Source: Nymphaea colorata (taxonomy: Eukaryota; Streptophyta; Magnoliopsida; Nymphaeales; Nymphaeaceae). Taken from it: a stretch of 64,000 nucleotides of DNA. The notes under the pieces were generated by a model. It made no database searches. It was not told where the DNA came from and saw nothing but the letters and a program-made list of their open reading frames with translations. Both the position numbers and the translations under genes were made by a program. Positions 37,061-49,200 of the stretch are shown in pieces. The first letter of the stretch is position 1. The number at the start of each line of letters is the position of its first letter. The stretch lies in assembly GCF_008831285.2 (NCBI RefSeq), contig NC_045141.1:19836848-19900847 (forward strand). Direction: 5' to 3'.

Positions 37061-39254
37061 AGGCAGGATTTGCTCAATCCCGAACTATTTGGCATGAGAA
37101 AGAAACTCTTCACCAGGTTGGCTTTCAGAGGGAGAGGGAGAGACGTGCAAAAATGCGTGGTTGGAACGGGCAACATCTAAAGATTTTATGTGATTGAACG
37201 AGATTTTGTTGGTTGGAAGTCCTGCGGACCAACCAAACAAGAAGACACAAGCAAGAAAATGACGGAGTACTCGAAGAAAAATTGGCACATGGCAACGCCA
37301 ATGGGCAATGGATGGCTGATAAGGGTCTCCGGGTTGGCTGGGCGTGAAGGGAACCTACCATGGTTGTTGTTGTTATCTGTTAACTTCCACCACAGGATAT
37401 AAATGTGTTAATATTCAGGTTACCAAGGTCTTACAATCTTGATTCGTCGTTTTAAATTCTTCAGATTTGCTGCAATATGTTGCAAAAAGAAGGAAAGAAA
37501 AAGCCAAATCAAGGGTCGCACTTATAATCGATGGTGTTTATTCTTCTCCATACTAATCGGCTATACTTTGGCAGAACATTGTAGTAATTAACTAGGACGT
37601 AGATGGGCAGGCCTTGATTGGCATCTAGGCATTTAGCAAGTCCAATCTATATTCTAGCCGTATTAGATTCAAAATGTTGAGTCGACAAGTACCACTTAAG
37701 ACCGAATCCTTGATTTAACGTGAACGCCAACATGCAACTGTCCAAGAATATGATTTGTTTACCGTTCAAACTGAAATCTCGATATTAAGCTCGAATTGTT
37801 TACTAATTGAATCTGCTTTAGTATCAGAATGCAATTAAACATATTCAGATTCCATCGGACTTGCACAACTTAAACCATGCTACACAGAGTGGGTTTGACT
37901 GCCCTTGGTTTTCTAGCCCATCTATGGCTGTTCAACTTGTTGATAATGATGTGCCTTGAACTTTTTCCAAGTTCTAACATAATCAAGTTTCTTTATTTTA
38001 GTCTTATTAGATCCGCTAGCCTTCTGTTTCTCCTGAGATTTTCTAATATAGCCCTAGTAAAATTTTTCTGAAGAGATCGAAACTAAAGCTTCGCGTGGGT
38101 GGCGTGCCCCTTTCCTCACAAGCGCGCTGCCGGTCTTTTTAGCCTTGGCAAGTGGATTGGCATGAATTTGCCGATTTAAGAATCAATTAGATCTTGGCTC
38201 ACTCTCCGGCTTGCTAATCAGTCGAGAACCAACGTGCCTTAGCTGGACAAATTCCTTCATTTCACACAATTCTTTTGGTCATGCCTTCTCTTTACTTTTT
38301 ATGTTTGTAAAATCGTGGAGATGGAATACTTGGGATCAGCAGATTTCTAAGACTACAGAACCAACTGATTTTAGACCAAGAAGTGGAGACAACGTCTGAA
38401 GCAAAGATCCCAACAGTTTGGAAGGCGTTCGAGAAAAGGATTTGACACCGGTGTGTCCTGTATGAGCTCCTGTTTATTTGAACCATCCTAACGGTGCAAG
38501 CCCATTGACTTGAAGGAAAAAGAGAGCACTTACGAATCAGCGACCAATTAAGAACAGAGTTCTGCAGTCTCAATGCGCCGTTAAATTCCTACCCTATCTC
38601 AAGTTCTCAACAAAGACAAGGTGGAAGCCACCATTCCAGCCTTCCTGCCCTTTTTTGGGTTGAGCAAGTTCCTTTTCTCGAGCTAATGAGGGAAATGTGA
38701 AAAGGCCAAACAGTTTCAGATTTCTCACGAAAACTTGGCTACTGTTATATCGGTCTTCATAATGTGATCATCGATACTGCAGAAAGAATATTGGCGTGTT
38801 TAATAAGGCTTTTTCCAAGAGCAAAATAGATCAACAGAATTTGGTGTCCCTTCATAAGCAGAAAACAGAGGCATGCTACTTGGTCTGCAGGTGCGCACAG
38901 TTTCACAGTCCTTCAGAACCAGGAGGACTGGTGATCCAGCATAGCTAACCAGGAAGAACTAAGCGCAATCGCAACAGTCACACGTTGTGCATTTGAAAGT
39001 AAGAACCAACACCACTAAGGGAATGGAAACACGTTATACGTTATACCATGCTGAAATCTGAAATTGACATTGACATGTAATTTTTGTTAAAGGCTGAAAG
39101 GTAACGTAATTGCAGTTGGAAGATCAGTTATTCCCTAGTTGAACAATTGCCTAGGCTGTGTACGACTCTAACCAGTACATTTTGTGCAACAGCCATTGCA
39201 CTTTCTGTCTGATAGAAAAGAATCTCATGATTCATTTCGTCCCAGCGACTTGTA
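37061..39254. other. Region without recognised genes
   Basis: No family was recognised on either strand. A 94-codon minus-strand frame at 38292-38573 has no recognisable motif. No mobile-element termini were seen. Confidence 0.35.
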
Positions 39255-39440
39255 CTATCGATCATTTTTTGTAGGTGGCACAATGGCAACAGGCGACAAC
39301 AGAGGAATTGGAATTTTGTTCTCCGAGCTACAGTCTCTTGGATGCAATTGTAAGGTTTCTGGTGCTTGCTTCTGTAACCTGCTCCGCTGCCGCCGTTTGA
39401 CACCACAAATTTTTGGCTTGTCACTGGTATCCTTATTCAT
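39255..39440 (-). pseudogene. Second At4g14450-like ORF, possibly decayed
   Basis: This 61-residue frame contains RQRSRLQKQAPETLQL and, 11 residues later, KIPIPLLSP, the same motif pair as the ORF at 36716-36931. The plus-strand DNA of the two regions also aligns (gcgacaa.agagg.at.gga and gcttctg.aa.ctgc). The N-terminal part is unrelated. A further upstream open stretch in the same frame is hydrophobic and may be chance. It is either a diverged paralogue or a pseudogene. Confidence 0.35.
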
Positions 39441-40824
39441 GACCTTACACAAGAGGACAAAAATGATAACAAAAACAATAGCAGAAAAAAGATTCACTGT
39501 GGTGGCAACAAGAAAGATAACAAGAGGGAACCTAGCCTTGTGAACTCTGCGTCTGTGGTGGGCTCAGCAGTGAGACTGTCAGAAACGAAGTGTGGAGAAA
39601 CGTTGGTATGTGTTCCACTCGACTGAATACGAAAGGAAAACCTAAACTCAACCCACTTGAAGGAAGGATAAACCACAACTGGTATGCCTTCTCAACTTGG
39701 GAGGTTCACATTTATAGAGTGAGCCTTGGTTGATAGAAATATGCCCGGAAAAAGCAGTGAAAAGAAAGAGACTGGATTCACGGACACCACACAGCCAGCC
39801 ACTTTGGCGTGTCACATTTGTCTACCTGCTGATAACAAAAGTGCAGGAGGACCAATGGCAGCTGAGGTTATCCAATTTGCAGGTCGAGACAATTCATCTC
39901 TCCTCAAAAATGACTAAAACATCCTCTGATTTGGGCAGGAGCAGCACTGTCGATGGGAGACCTTGAAGCAAAAGTTACTGAGTTTTTCTGTACTTCACTA
40001 AATTGTTGAAGCTATAGATCCTTGATCTGCATGTGGTCGGACGACTGGTCAAGATGCTCTCCTTGACGACATGGCTGGCACTCGTATTCCGGTACGTGTG
40101 ACCACTAGAAGCATCCATTTGGATGCCGTGAGTAAAAGCTCCCTGATAAAAAGGTTGGACCAGCATAAGAACCAAGGCATATTTGAGAAATGAAAAAGAC
40201 TAAGGTGCAGTTTTGGGTCACACACGTCCGCCTTCAGCCCCACTTGATCAACGGGAATAAGATCAAACAATCTTGATGATTCAGATCTTGTCTCTTATAA
40301 AGATTTTCCCAAGTCTGTACGTCATCGGCTTCTCAGCCTTGGAACAGAAAGTTAAGGTGCTGCAACTTTTAGCTAGCTTTGATGGTAGCCTTCCTTCAGG
40401 AGTTCCCATTTGCAACATCGACCAAACTTTTTGATAAACAACCTGCCAATTTGTGAATTTCACCTTCTCATCGTAGAGGAATTGAGACAAGTCCTTGTGA
40501 TCATTTTCTCCCATGCAAATCTAAATCTGAATCCATGTTCAATTAACAAGTATAAACCGATGAATTGTGGTAAACAAACCTGTTGATCCCTAACTTTGGC
40601 CATTCCAATCCTTAGCAACATGGATTTAGTGCTCTCTCTCTCTCAATAATTTTAATCAGTTCAGTTTACCAGTATGCTCAGACACTATATTTTGCGACAT
40701 TCCCTGTCATACTACAAATACCACCACCATGTTTATTAGCCAAATTATCCACAAGATCCGTATACCTTTTAATGATCAGCACTTCTCTGATCCTTGAATG
40801 ATGTCACACATAAGGGATTCCTCT
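39441..40824. other. Low-copy region with unassigned minus-strand ORFs
   Basis: Minus-strand frames at 39975-40175, 40049-40270 and 40281-40514 are each 66-78 codons. None carries a motif I can name, and no consistent splice joining was found. It could be a decayed gene or the 3' part of the LINE that follows on the minus strand. Confidence 0.3.
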
Positions 40825-41064
40825 CTACCACCCTATGCGAGTCCCATACAAAAGATATAGATGAAACATGATAGGTCGATGCCAAAACAAGTATGCGATG
40901 GTCTCCTCTTGAGCAAAGCAAAGGTTGCAAGGACTAAGGAGGTGAAAACCGCATCTCCGTATGGTATCATGAGTTTGTGTTTTCCATTGAACAATCAGCC
41001 CTGCCAAGAATTTTGTTCTTGGGGAAAGGGGCCCTTTCCCCACAGGCATCCTTTGAGAGTCCAA
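40825..41064 (-). mobile_element. LINE fragment, zf-RVT domain
   Basis: A 79-residue frame has the zinc-binding segment usual after the reverse transcriptase of plant non-LTR retrotransposons: TKFLAGLIVQWKTQTHD, then IRRCGFHLLSPCNLC, then EETIAYLFWHRP. The spacing of the Cys-x2-Cys and the following His matches zf-RVT, except that the final Cys of the usual HCP is Arg here. No reverse-transcriptase or endonuclease motif was found next to it, so it is a broken remnant. Confidence 0.55.
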
Positions 41065-43197
41065 TCTTGGGCAAGTAGAATGAGTGGTACAATTTTAGGA
41101 TGAGGGGGGTTTTACTCACGACTGAGTAATGCCAAAGCCCCTATCCAACCCTCACCATACAAGGCCTGTTTTGATGCCTTGAGGTGCCATCCCTGCCACA
41201 CTTCAACTTGTGCGTCGGTGGCCACCCATTTGTAGCACAGAAGTTGGCATCTTGGGTCAGCTCTCGGCCGATCCCATTGCACCAACACACTTAGAGATAT
41301 GAGTAGTACCAGAGAAACTACCTGTAGAGGTCGAAGCCCAATTGAACTCGTTATCCTTTCCACATGGACAGCTTTGATCGAGGATAACCATCAGCATCCT
41401 GTCATCTGAATCGGTACTGGAGAAGCAACGGTGTATAACTTGTGTTTACTTCTCACCATGCGATTGGAAGTTGAAAATTGAGTGCCACCATCTAATAAGA
41501 CATAGGCTTAGTGACCTCAAACCAACTGACCAACTAGCACTTGTAACAACCTGCGCCGCCGAACCAGAGGGATTTCCTCAGCTTGGTCTCAATCTGGTTG
41601 GTCATGCATGTAGGCATGGAATGAACCGACTTAAGGAAGTTTGGTATAGAGCTACGTGATTGAGAAGAGTACTCCGACCAGCAAAAGCCAAGTTATGTTC
41701 CCTTCGACATTTCCAACTTTTTTTGCATCTTTGGAACGACGTCACTCCAAGGATAAAGAAGTTATCTTGGATGTTTGAAGTGGAAGAACCAAGTAGGAGA
41801 ATGGAGGATCACCTGCTCGACAAATGAATATGGTGAAGCAACGGCTTTCAACTGCACGAAGTAGTGCGTTACGGTTTTTTATTTTACTATGATGACTCAG
41901 TTTTTGTACCCCTTTTGCTTAACTAACATCTGGTTACTTTCTCTCCCCGCCTTATGTTTTCTTTAAAGTTGCCCGATTATTGATGTTAGAATAAGTTAGA
42001 TGATCTTCAGAAGAATGAATGAGAGCTTCGGCAGGGTGATTTTTGCTTTCTATTATACTCGTGTATATGATGCGTACAAATAATGAACATGTAAGAGATG
42101 CCCTTTGTTTGAGACTCCATGAGCATAGAACCCTATCAAGCAGTTTGAACATCGAATCAGCTTGTTGATTCATATGGCCAATAAACGGCTGCTGGGAGAT
42201 AGGTTCCCTCCCTTTTATTGAGGGAAAAATAAAGATATGTACAGGACAAAAGAAGCCACAACAGTAGAAAAAAACGAAAGAACCCATTCAAGCATAACCC
42301 AACTGCCCCAAAACTGCCACCAATAGGCAAAAAAAAAACCACCAGCGTGGTTGCGCCTGAAGCATGTAAAACTTATCATTAACTACCATCATCCCTCCCA
42401 TCTCGGTCTCCGGTTTCCATACGAACACATTTGCTCCCCAGCCTCTAAAGTAGGTAGTTGGCAAAGTACCCTTATAAGTTAGCTGAGTTTCTTATTGTGT
42501 TGCCATTTGTTATTGATCGGCTTCTTGCCTTCCAGCATCACTTTTAAGTCGACGTTTCCAGTCTTTATTGTTCGATATGATCCCAAGACTGCCATTGACT
42601 CTCTTGCCATAAACTGCAGCCAGCCATTCACCATATGTAATTCTGCATTATCGTCCCAAGAGTGAGCTTTAGTAAGTAAGGCCTCACTGGACTCCATTCC
42701 TCTCAAGCTCCACATGCCCAACTCCAGGGTTTTAATGCCCTTTTTACATGTGACAACTTGAAGCACATTAGCTTTCATGTTTAAGATAGAGAGTCGGCCC
42801 TTACACAGGATACTAGTCAACAAACAGCATCCCATCGGGTTATTTCCAACTTTTTTTTAAAAAAAAAATTAATAAATATTTCAAAGTATTTAATAGAACA
42901 AAAATAATGTTGATACTTCCAGTTCCCATCCGCGGACATTTTTTTATGTTCTTGGCCGATATAATGCAGCAAGTATCGGCCGATATCAGACCGATATTTA
43001 GTAGATACAGAAATGAGGCGAACTGGCTGCTAAGAGCGTAGTACAAAAAGCTGCTGGCTTCCACTTCCCGGTTCTACCCCGCCAACACTGCCAACTTCCA
43101 ACTGCCAAGACGAAATCTCGGGTGTGCATTTTGGTAAAAGCTCCTCCCCATTGGACGCTGCTGCCTCGACCACCAAACCCTAACTCCCGCCCCACTC
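41065..43197. other. Probable retroelement debris and unassigned ORF
   Basis: The minus strand has a 118-codon frame at 42479-42835 (SWDDNAELHMVNGWLQ inside) with no family I recognise, and an 84-codon frame at 41112-41363. Sequence at about 41985-42300, read on the minus strand, has an AATAAA signal and a pyrimidine-rich end resembling an LTR, but no partner LTR was found. A palindromic tatcggccgata block lies at about 42970-42990. Confidence 0.3.
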
Positions 43198-44404
43198 GCT
43201 ATAAGATGCGTAAGGTCTCCGAACAGCACATGCGGGTTCTCTTCCTCGTCTGGGCTCCTGTATGAATTTGACGATTTCTTCTCCGTTCAGCTAGTCTTCT
43301 GTGGCGGTTGAGGCTTCTGGAACCTTTGCTTGTGGGTCGTTTTCCATCTTTGAGTCTAGAAACAGAGCAGAGAAAAAGAGATTCGTTTTCTTGGTTTCTG
43401 CCGGTTTCCGTTGAAAAACGCTGGTGTGGTGAGTTCTATTTTTTGTCTTCTAATTACTTTACCAGTTCATCCCGACCCTTGCTGGCGTCGTGGGCGATGG
43501 ATTTGTCAAGGGTCGGGGATCCCAACACTCTCCAGTAAAGGGCGACAGTGTCGCCCATTGCAGGCGGATGGGCGACGCTGTCGCCCATTACCTTCTCCGT
43601 CCGGCCTGAGAGCGTCAGCGCCGGACAGCCAAGGTCGATTTCGTCGTCTCTCGCAGTTTGAGAATTAAGCTTGAACGTCGCCTGTTTGATGTAGTTTAGA
43701 AGTTGGGCGGCTCTTTGTTGTTTGCCCAATCGTTGGGCTGCATTTTGTCTTTTTTCAAATGAAAACGCCTCTCTCTCTTTCTCTCTCGGTTTTATTGAAG
43801 AGGGGAAAGCACATATCGAAGGCTTCGATGGGCTGCCTAGATGCCCTCTGAGCTCAAAAGCTGTGCGAAATAGAACCAACTTCCTTTCCCTTTAAGACCT
43901 CTCTAATGATCTTTTTGTTCGTTTCTAGAGGTTTGTGTTCATGGGAAAAACATTCTTGCATCCTCCCTATTGTAGGCTTTTTTTTCTCTTAGATAAAGGT
44001 TAGATTATGTGAAATCTAAGAAGTATCATCTTCTGGGGTCCATTGTGTGGGAAAATGATCTAGATCCTTTTCCATGTATGGGGCTTCAAGGTTACACACT
44101 TCTCTTTCTACTTCCACCATTCTGGGAGTAAGGTTCGTTCGGGTCTCTTTTCCATTTCATAAACGGGTTGCTTGGCCTCCGAACTTCAATGCCACTTACT
44201 GCTTAAACCAAATCCTCGTAAGGTTACGGGAATGAGATCAAGGAAGAATCGAAGTCTTCTGTTTTTGCATTCACACTGTGAAATTGATGCTTAAATTCTT
44301 TGATCTGGGCGGGTAACGAAGATCGGGATGAATGATTATTCTGCTGTCTATCTAATGTAAGCACTCCTGATATTCCCCTAATTTGTATGTTTTGATGTGT
44401 GCAG
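43198..44404 (+). promoter_or_regulatory. Probable cyclophilin promoter, 5' UTR exon and UTR intron
   Basis: A TATA-like ctataaga at about 43198 precedes a CT-rich leader. A good donor (G|GTGAGT) lies at 43429 and a pyrimidine-poor but acceptable acceptor (tgtgtgcag) ends at 44404, so a 976-base intron in the 5' UTR is likely. The putative intron contains the paired GGGCGAC dyads at 43540-43586. The assignment rests on splice consensus only. Confidence 0.4.
43540..43586. repeat. Two 17-bp GGGCGAC dyads, 30 bp apart
   Basis: gggcgacagtgtcgccc (43540-43556) is a perfect dyad around a central base. gggcgacgctgtcgccc (43570-43586) is nearly so. The flanking catt also repeats, so this is both a tandem repeat of period 30 and an inverted repeat. 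Confidence 0.85.
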
Positions 44405-44446
44405 CGGCAAACGTGTCATAGGACACCAGGATCCTCAGGAGAACTG

Positions 44447-44965
44447 ATGGCAAATCCGAAGGTATTTTTCGACATCCTCATCGGGAAGGCAAAGGCAGGG
44501 AGGGTGGTGATGGAGCTTTTCTCCGACATCACGCCCAGGACGGCGGAGAACTTCCGGTGCCTATGCACTGGGGAGAAGGGGATCGGCGGTTCGGGTAAGC
44601 CGCTCCACTACAAGGGGTCAATGTTCCACCGGATCATACCGGGGTTCATGTGCCAGGCCGGGGACTTCACTAGGGGGAACGGCACGGGCGGAGAATCCAT
44701 CTACGGCGCCAGGTTCGACGACGAAAACTTCAGGAAGAAGCACGTCGGGCCGGGCGTCCTCTCCATGGCCAACGCGGGGCCAGACACCAACGGCTCTCAG
44801 TTCTTCATTTGCACCGCCAAGACACCGTGGCTGGACGGCAAGCACGTCGTGTTCGGCCACGTCCTGGAGGGCTACGAGGTGGTTCAGGCGATGGAGAAGG
44901 TGGGGTCTCAAAGTGGGTCTACGTCGTCGCCGGTCCTCATTGAAGATTGTGGGCAGATCTCTTAG
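44447..44965 (+). CDS. Cyclophilin, cytosolic peptidyl-prolyl cis-trans isomerase
   Basis: This 172-residue single-exon frame is a complete CyPA-type cyclophilin. The catalytic set is present: Arg62, Phe67 and Gln70 in [14 protein letters not shown], then [17 protein letters not shown], Trp128 and His133. The plant-specific insertion lies at about residues 48-54 (GGSGKPL). Cys40 and Cys168, the pair that forms a redox switch in other plant cyclophilins, are both kept. The enzyme isomerises X-Pro bonds and assists folding, and with no signal peptide it should be cytosolic or nuclear. The start is the ATG before GCAAATCCG; a longer frame runs 16 codons upstream to 44399 but begins before the inferred UTR acceptor. 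Codon use is much more GC-rich at third positions than in the neighbouring genes, as often seen in highly expressed plant cyclophilins. Confidence 0.97.
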   Translation: MANPKVFFDILIGKAKAGRVVMELFSDITPRTAENFRCLCTGEKGIGGSGKPLHYKGSMFHRIIPGFMCQAGDFTRGNGTGGESIYGARFDDENFRKKHVGPGVLSMANAGPDTNGSQFFICTAKTPWLDGKHVVFGHVLEGYEVVQAMEKVGSQSGSTSSPVLIEDCGQIS

Positions 44966-46297
44966 TCCCCCGCCCGAAATAAGTCTTTTTATGGTACCAC
45001 TTGTAGGAAAACTAAATGAAGTTTCATAAGAAAAAAAAGGAAAATCAATTGAAGTTCTTGTTTTTCGAATTTTGGTGAGGTTCCACCATGGGAACGAAAT
45101 GGAGTGTGTGGTGCAATTACATCACGTTACCAGCAAAGCCCTCACTTTTCTTGCAGAATTCTTTTTCGCCGTATTGTGGCAGCGGCTGTTTTCTGTTCTC
45201 GTTTCTCTTTTTCGCTCCCTTAGTTTTCAGATGACCAATTTCTTTTATAGTTAGTTTTGTTGGGTACAGAATCTTGAATTATGACTGGGAAAGGAAAAAA
45301 GGATTATCAAACCTTGTAACATCAGTTTTCCATAATTTAAGTATGTCCATTTAGCTGAATTAATAGGGACATAGGGTGTCATTTTTCTGGCATGTTTCCG
45401 AGTCACGTCATGATGTCTATCCCCCTTTGAACGAGAGGGGCTGCTCATGCTCCATACCAACTGATATATGACAAAAGGAGAAATAGTTCCAATTTTATCG
45501 GATGTCTCTGAAAAGATTAGCAAAAGGAGCAACAGTTAAAACAGCCAGAATCAGCAATGCAAAGTTGAACTGTTTTTTCATTAATTTCACTATAAATATC
45601 TCATTACATGCATAAGGTAAAAATACATGCTGATCGTGAAGCAGAGTTCATATGTTAAATGAGTTCACGATTTAACTTGTTTGAAGTTGGAACCAAACTG
45701 GTTTGGAGGATGAAGAAAACAGCTCCTTGGGTATATAAGTCAAGGTTCAGGCCCAGAAATTTCTCTATACGTGTATAATTTTCTTCTCGAAAGATTGCCT
45801 GTCAAAAAAGCACAAAAAATTAAATAAGAGAAAAAACAAGTCAGGCAGAACCAATTCCAAATGCATTACATACTAAAAAATAAGGGGAGAGGTATGTCAT
45901 GCACTCCCCAGGCAATAAGTTTCATAAGAAATGGCATAATTTTGGGAATAATGCACCAAGGGCCCCCTCCCCCTTTTCCCCTTGTCTCTATCGCGTTGGG
46001 ATGTAGTGTACTTTCAACTTGATATCGCAGTTCTCACCATGTGGCCCGTAAGTAGGTGTCCACAGGATAAAACAGATAACCTGCTAGTCTTACGCCCCTC
46101 GAGGCAGTGAAGGTGCAGCAATTCACCGAGAGAAACTTGGAAATTGTTCGAATATGTTATATGTCAGAAGCATACAACACAGGCTGAAACGGACGAAAAA
46201 ATAAATTGCATCGAGAAAGTGCATCAGATCAGCTTTAGGAGGTCAAGGGTTCGAGAACTGGTGTGTACGAAGAGAGGAGAATCACTACTAACCTATA
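44966..46297. other. Convergent intergenic region, cyclophilin and ARP9 3' flanks
   Basis: No gene recognised. The sequence ggtcaagggttcgaga at about 46241-46256 resembles a tRNA/SINE B box but lacks a matching A box at normal spacing. Confidence 0.4.
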
Positions 46298-49200
46298 TCA
46301 ACAATTCATGTACCACATAGTTTGTGCTTGCAACAAAAACGAGTCCTTGTACTTCCTGCCACTTCCTAAATAGATACCATTTTGAATCCAATCTTGACGT
46401 TGTATCCATGCATCACGTCCAAAATCAAGGACTCCGAGAATCTGCAAAGTATACTTAATATATATCATATGAGTTAAACAATTGCTAAGAAAATCATGTG
46501 GTAAATCACACACAAAACACGTCCCTCAAGGTCCAAGGCATCTTAAATCGACATTTATAAGTGTCCATCTTTTATTCCCAATGGTACTTCAAGTCTAATT
46601 CCTGCTAGTGCAGGGTTCCTCCAGAGTCATAAAAGGATGCAAATCAACCCAATTGAATTTTTTTATAATGATCGCGAATGACGGCTTAAGCACATTGTCC
46701 ACATGCTTCAAATTACAGTTATAAGCAGCAAAAGTAGCTGGTACTCAAAAAGGAACACAGGGGAGGGGAGAAAGGGACAGGTGTAGGGGTGGAAAAGGAA
46801 AGAAAGGGGAAAAAGGTCAAAAATGGGAAAAAAAATTGATTTGGATCTATAATTTTCATTGTGGGCAGTGTGGGTATAAGTCTCCGTGGGCAGCTTTAAG
46901 TTTATTAATTAAATTTACTACAGTTGGTATAACATGGATACAAAGTATTTGCTGGATAATTGCTTCAAGGACTTGTTATTATCATGATTCTAACAACTCG
47001 AACTTGCACTAAAGTTTATTCAAGTCAATGTACTTTCTCCTGACAAAGGAGTGGGAACACATTCAAGAAATTCATGCGTTGAGTACGTTAGATGAAAGTA
47101 TAATAACCTCCACGCCCAATATATTTTTCTCGAGATGGAACTATCCAACTCATGTATCTCAGACATGGAACTTCATTTTTGTGCTCTTACATAATGAAGA
47201 ATAGCTTTTTGTTTCAAACTACCCAAAGGACTCTTTGGCTTGAGGAATGTCAGAAAATGACAATGAAGACTGTTCAAAGATAAATTCTTCATGTAACGTG
47301 CTACAGGTTTGCAAAACGAGGTTACTATTGAAGTTAGGTGTAAATAAAGTTTTCTATTATGCTTACGTGTGAGTATTGCTTCCTTCCAAGTAGAGCTGGG
47401 AGGGAACTGTAAGGTTTTGTGCCTATCCACACAGAGCAACCATTCCAAGCAAGCCATGAGCTTGGTTCTCAGAACGTTTATTTTGTGAAAGGTTGGAAGT
47501 CACCTCCCCAGAGCTCATATGCCGTCCATTTTGACGTTGGGATTTCAACTTGATTTGCATCAATTGATAAAGGACCTCATCCAAATTGATCAGTAAGGTA
47601 AAGCATTCCATCCCATCACAATTCTGGATTGTGCATTTGGTTGACAGTCTTTATATTCCATAGTTTTTAAAGACTTAAAATTGGCACATTCTTTTGATAT
47701 ATACTCCATACTCTCACTGAAGTATGTGTCACTATTGAACTTTGACTCTAAAGTAGGCTCCATGTAAACTTTGCTGGAAAAAAGTTCAGTTATCCCATTA
47801 TGGGAATGAGAAGTTATTTAAACAAAACAAGCTAAAAATGATGAAAACATGGATTCATTGTCACAGGCATATTAATAGATGCAAGAATATATAAAGGTAG
47901 CATGCAGATAAAATGCAACTTACAGCTCCTCCTTTCCACGGAACGAATGGTGGATGTGTCTTTGATGGTAAAACCTGGCCACATTGGTCATTGTTAGTAA
48001 CAGGTGGCAGAATCCCCTCCCAAATAAACAACAAAGTTTGTAAAATTTAGAACACAATATTGTACATAGTACACTTGGAAAACTACACCAAAATCTGAAA
48101 CAGAAGCAAATGGAAGAACTTTAAAGATTGCCTAAAGATTTTGATGGTACTGAAATTGGGAAGAAAATATGGTTCAGACTTCTCAACAGCTCATGGAGAA
48201 AGCCAGATTGAGCAAAAAGGGCAGGCTCTAGCTAACCTGACCAAGGACCAAGATAACGATTAAAAAAAGAAATGGTTTTGTTGCACCAAATGATGTAGTA
48301 TTTACTATTTACTAGTATCCACAGCTGTGTCTGCTGTGTTTACACAGGCACTTCATCTTGATCACTCACTAGTCTCCTTACTCCCAGATTATTGATATCT
48401 TCACTGCTCAAACACAAGGAACTGACCTAAGCATGGTAAAACTATTTCCTTGGTTCCCTCTAGAGGAGATCTCTACCCTTTCACTAAGAGCTGTTCAGTC
48501 ACCATCCTTTCATTATGATAGAAATCAGAAAATCTTTCTTTCATTGTGAGAAGCAGCGAACACCTTGTCTTTCAATTACGATAAGAGAATTCAGACCCAA
48601 CTCTTGATGCACTCACTCTATTATCCTTTCTTCATTATTGATACCCATAATACATGGATTGTGCCAGTAGTAGATGCACCCTTCATTGTTCTGACTTTCG
48701 GCAAAAAAATTAGTATTTTGAATTGGAGTCAGTGGCCCTCCTAGGGTTATCTCATCTATGATCCCTAGGAAATAGGACCAAGTTGGCCTTGCAAGCAGAT
48801 GTGATCGGTTCTCTTTCGCGTTCCAAAATGTTTGTAACTGTTAGGAAGCATTTTCACAGGAAGCACGTTTTGTTTGAAAAAGAACGTGAGAAAAACATTA
48901 AAATCAAGTCAGCCGAAAAAAGGGAAAAAACAAGTTTTATTCGAGTTTTATTCACGTTTTTTTGTTTTCTCCACGTTTTTTACATTTTTATTACCAGATT
49001 TTTATTTTCACATTTCATTTCTAGTTTTTTTACTTTTTAAAAATTTGCCGAGATTTTTTTTGAGAAAAACAGCTTTGCTGTATTATACCTGAGGAAAACA
49101 ATCCGAAAATGATATTTGTGACAATGAAACAGATGTAACTGCCTATGGAATCAAGTACCGTCAGTCGTTACTCCTCTAATCAGCCTGCCTAGTCTAATCT

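Noticed and set aside
39975-40514. Decayed acyl-activating enzyme or receptor kinase
   Set aside because: A few residues looked suggestive (DASSGHTY), but no catalytic motif is present and frames do not join.
41985-42300. Solo LTR on the minus strand
   Set aside because: There is an AATAAA signal and an LTR-like end, but no TG start, partner LTR or target duplication could be set.
43454-43879. 142-codon minus-strand frame over the cyclophilin 5' region
   Set aside because: Composition reflects the CT-rich leader and GGGCGAC repeats; no domain and no codon bias like the neighbouring genes.
44618-44911. 97-codon frame antisense to cyclophilin
   Set aside because: It results from GC-rich third positions in the true gene; no family match.
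46235-46262. ggttcgaga as a tRNA T-arm
   Set aside because: No acceptor stem, anticodon arm or A box at the right distance. At most a SINE scrap.
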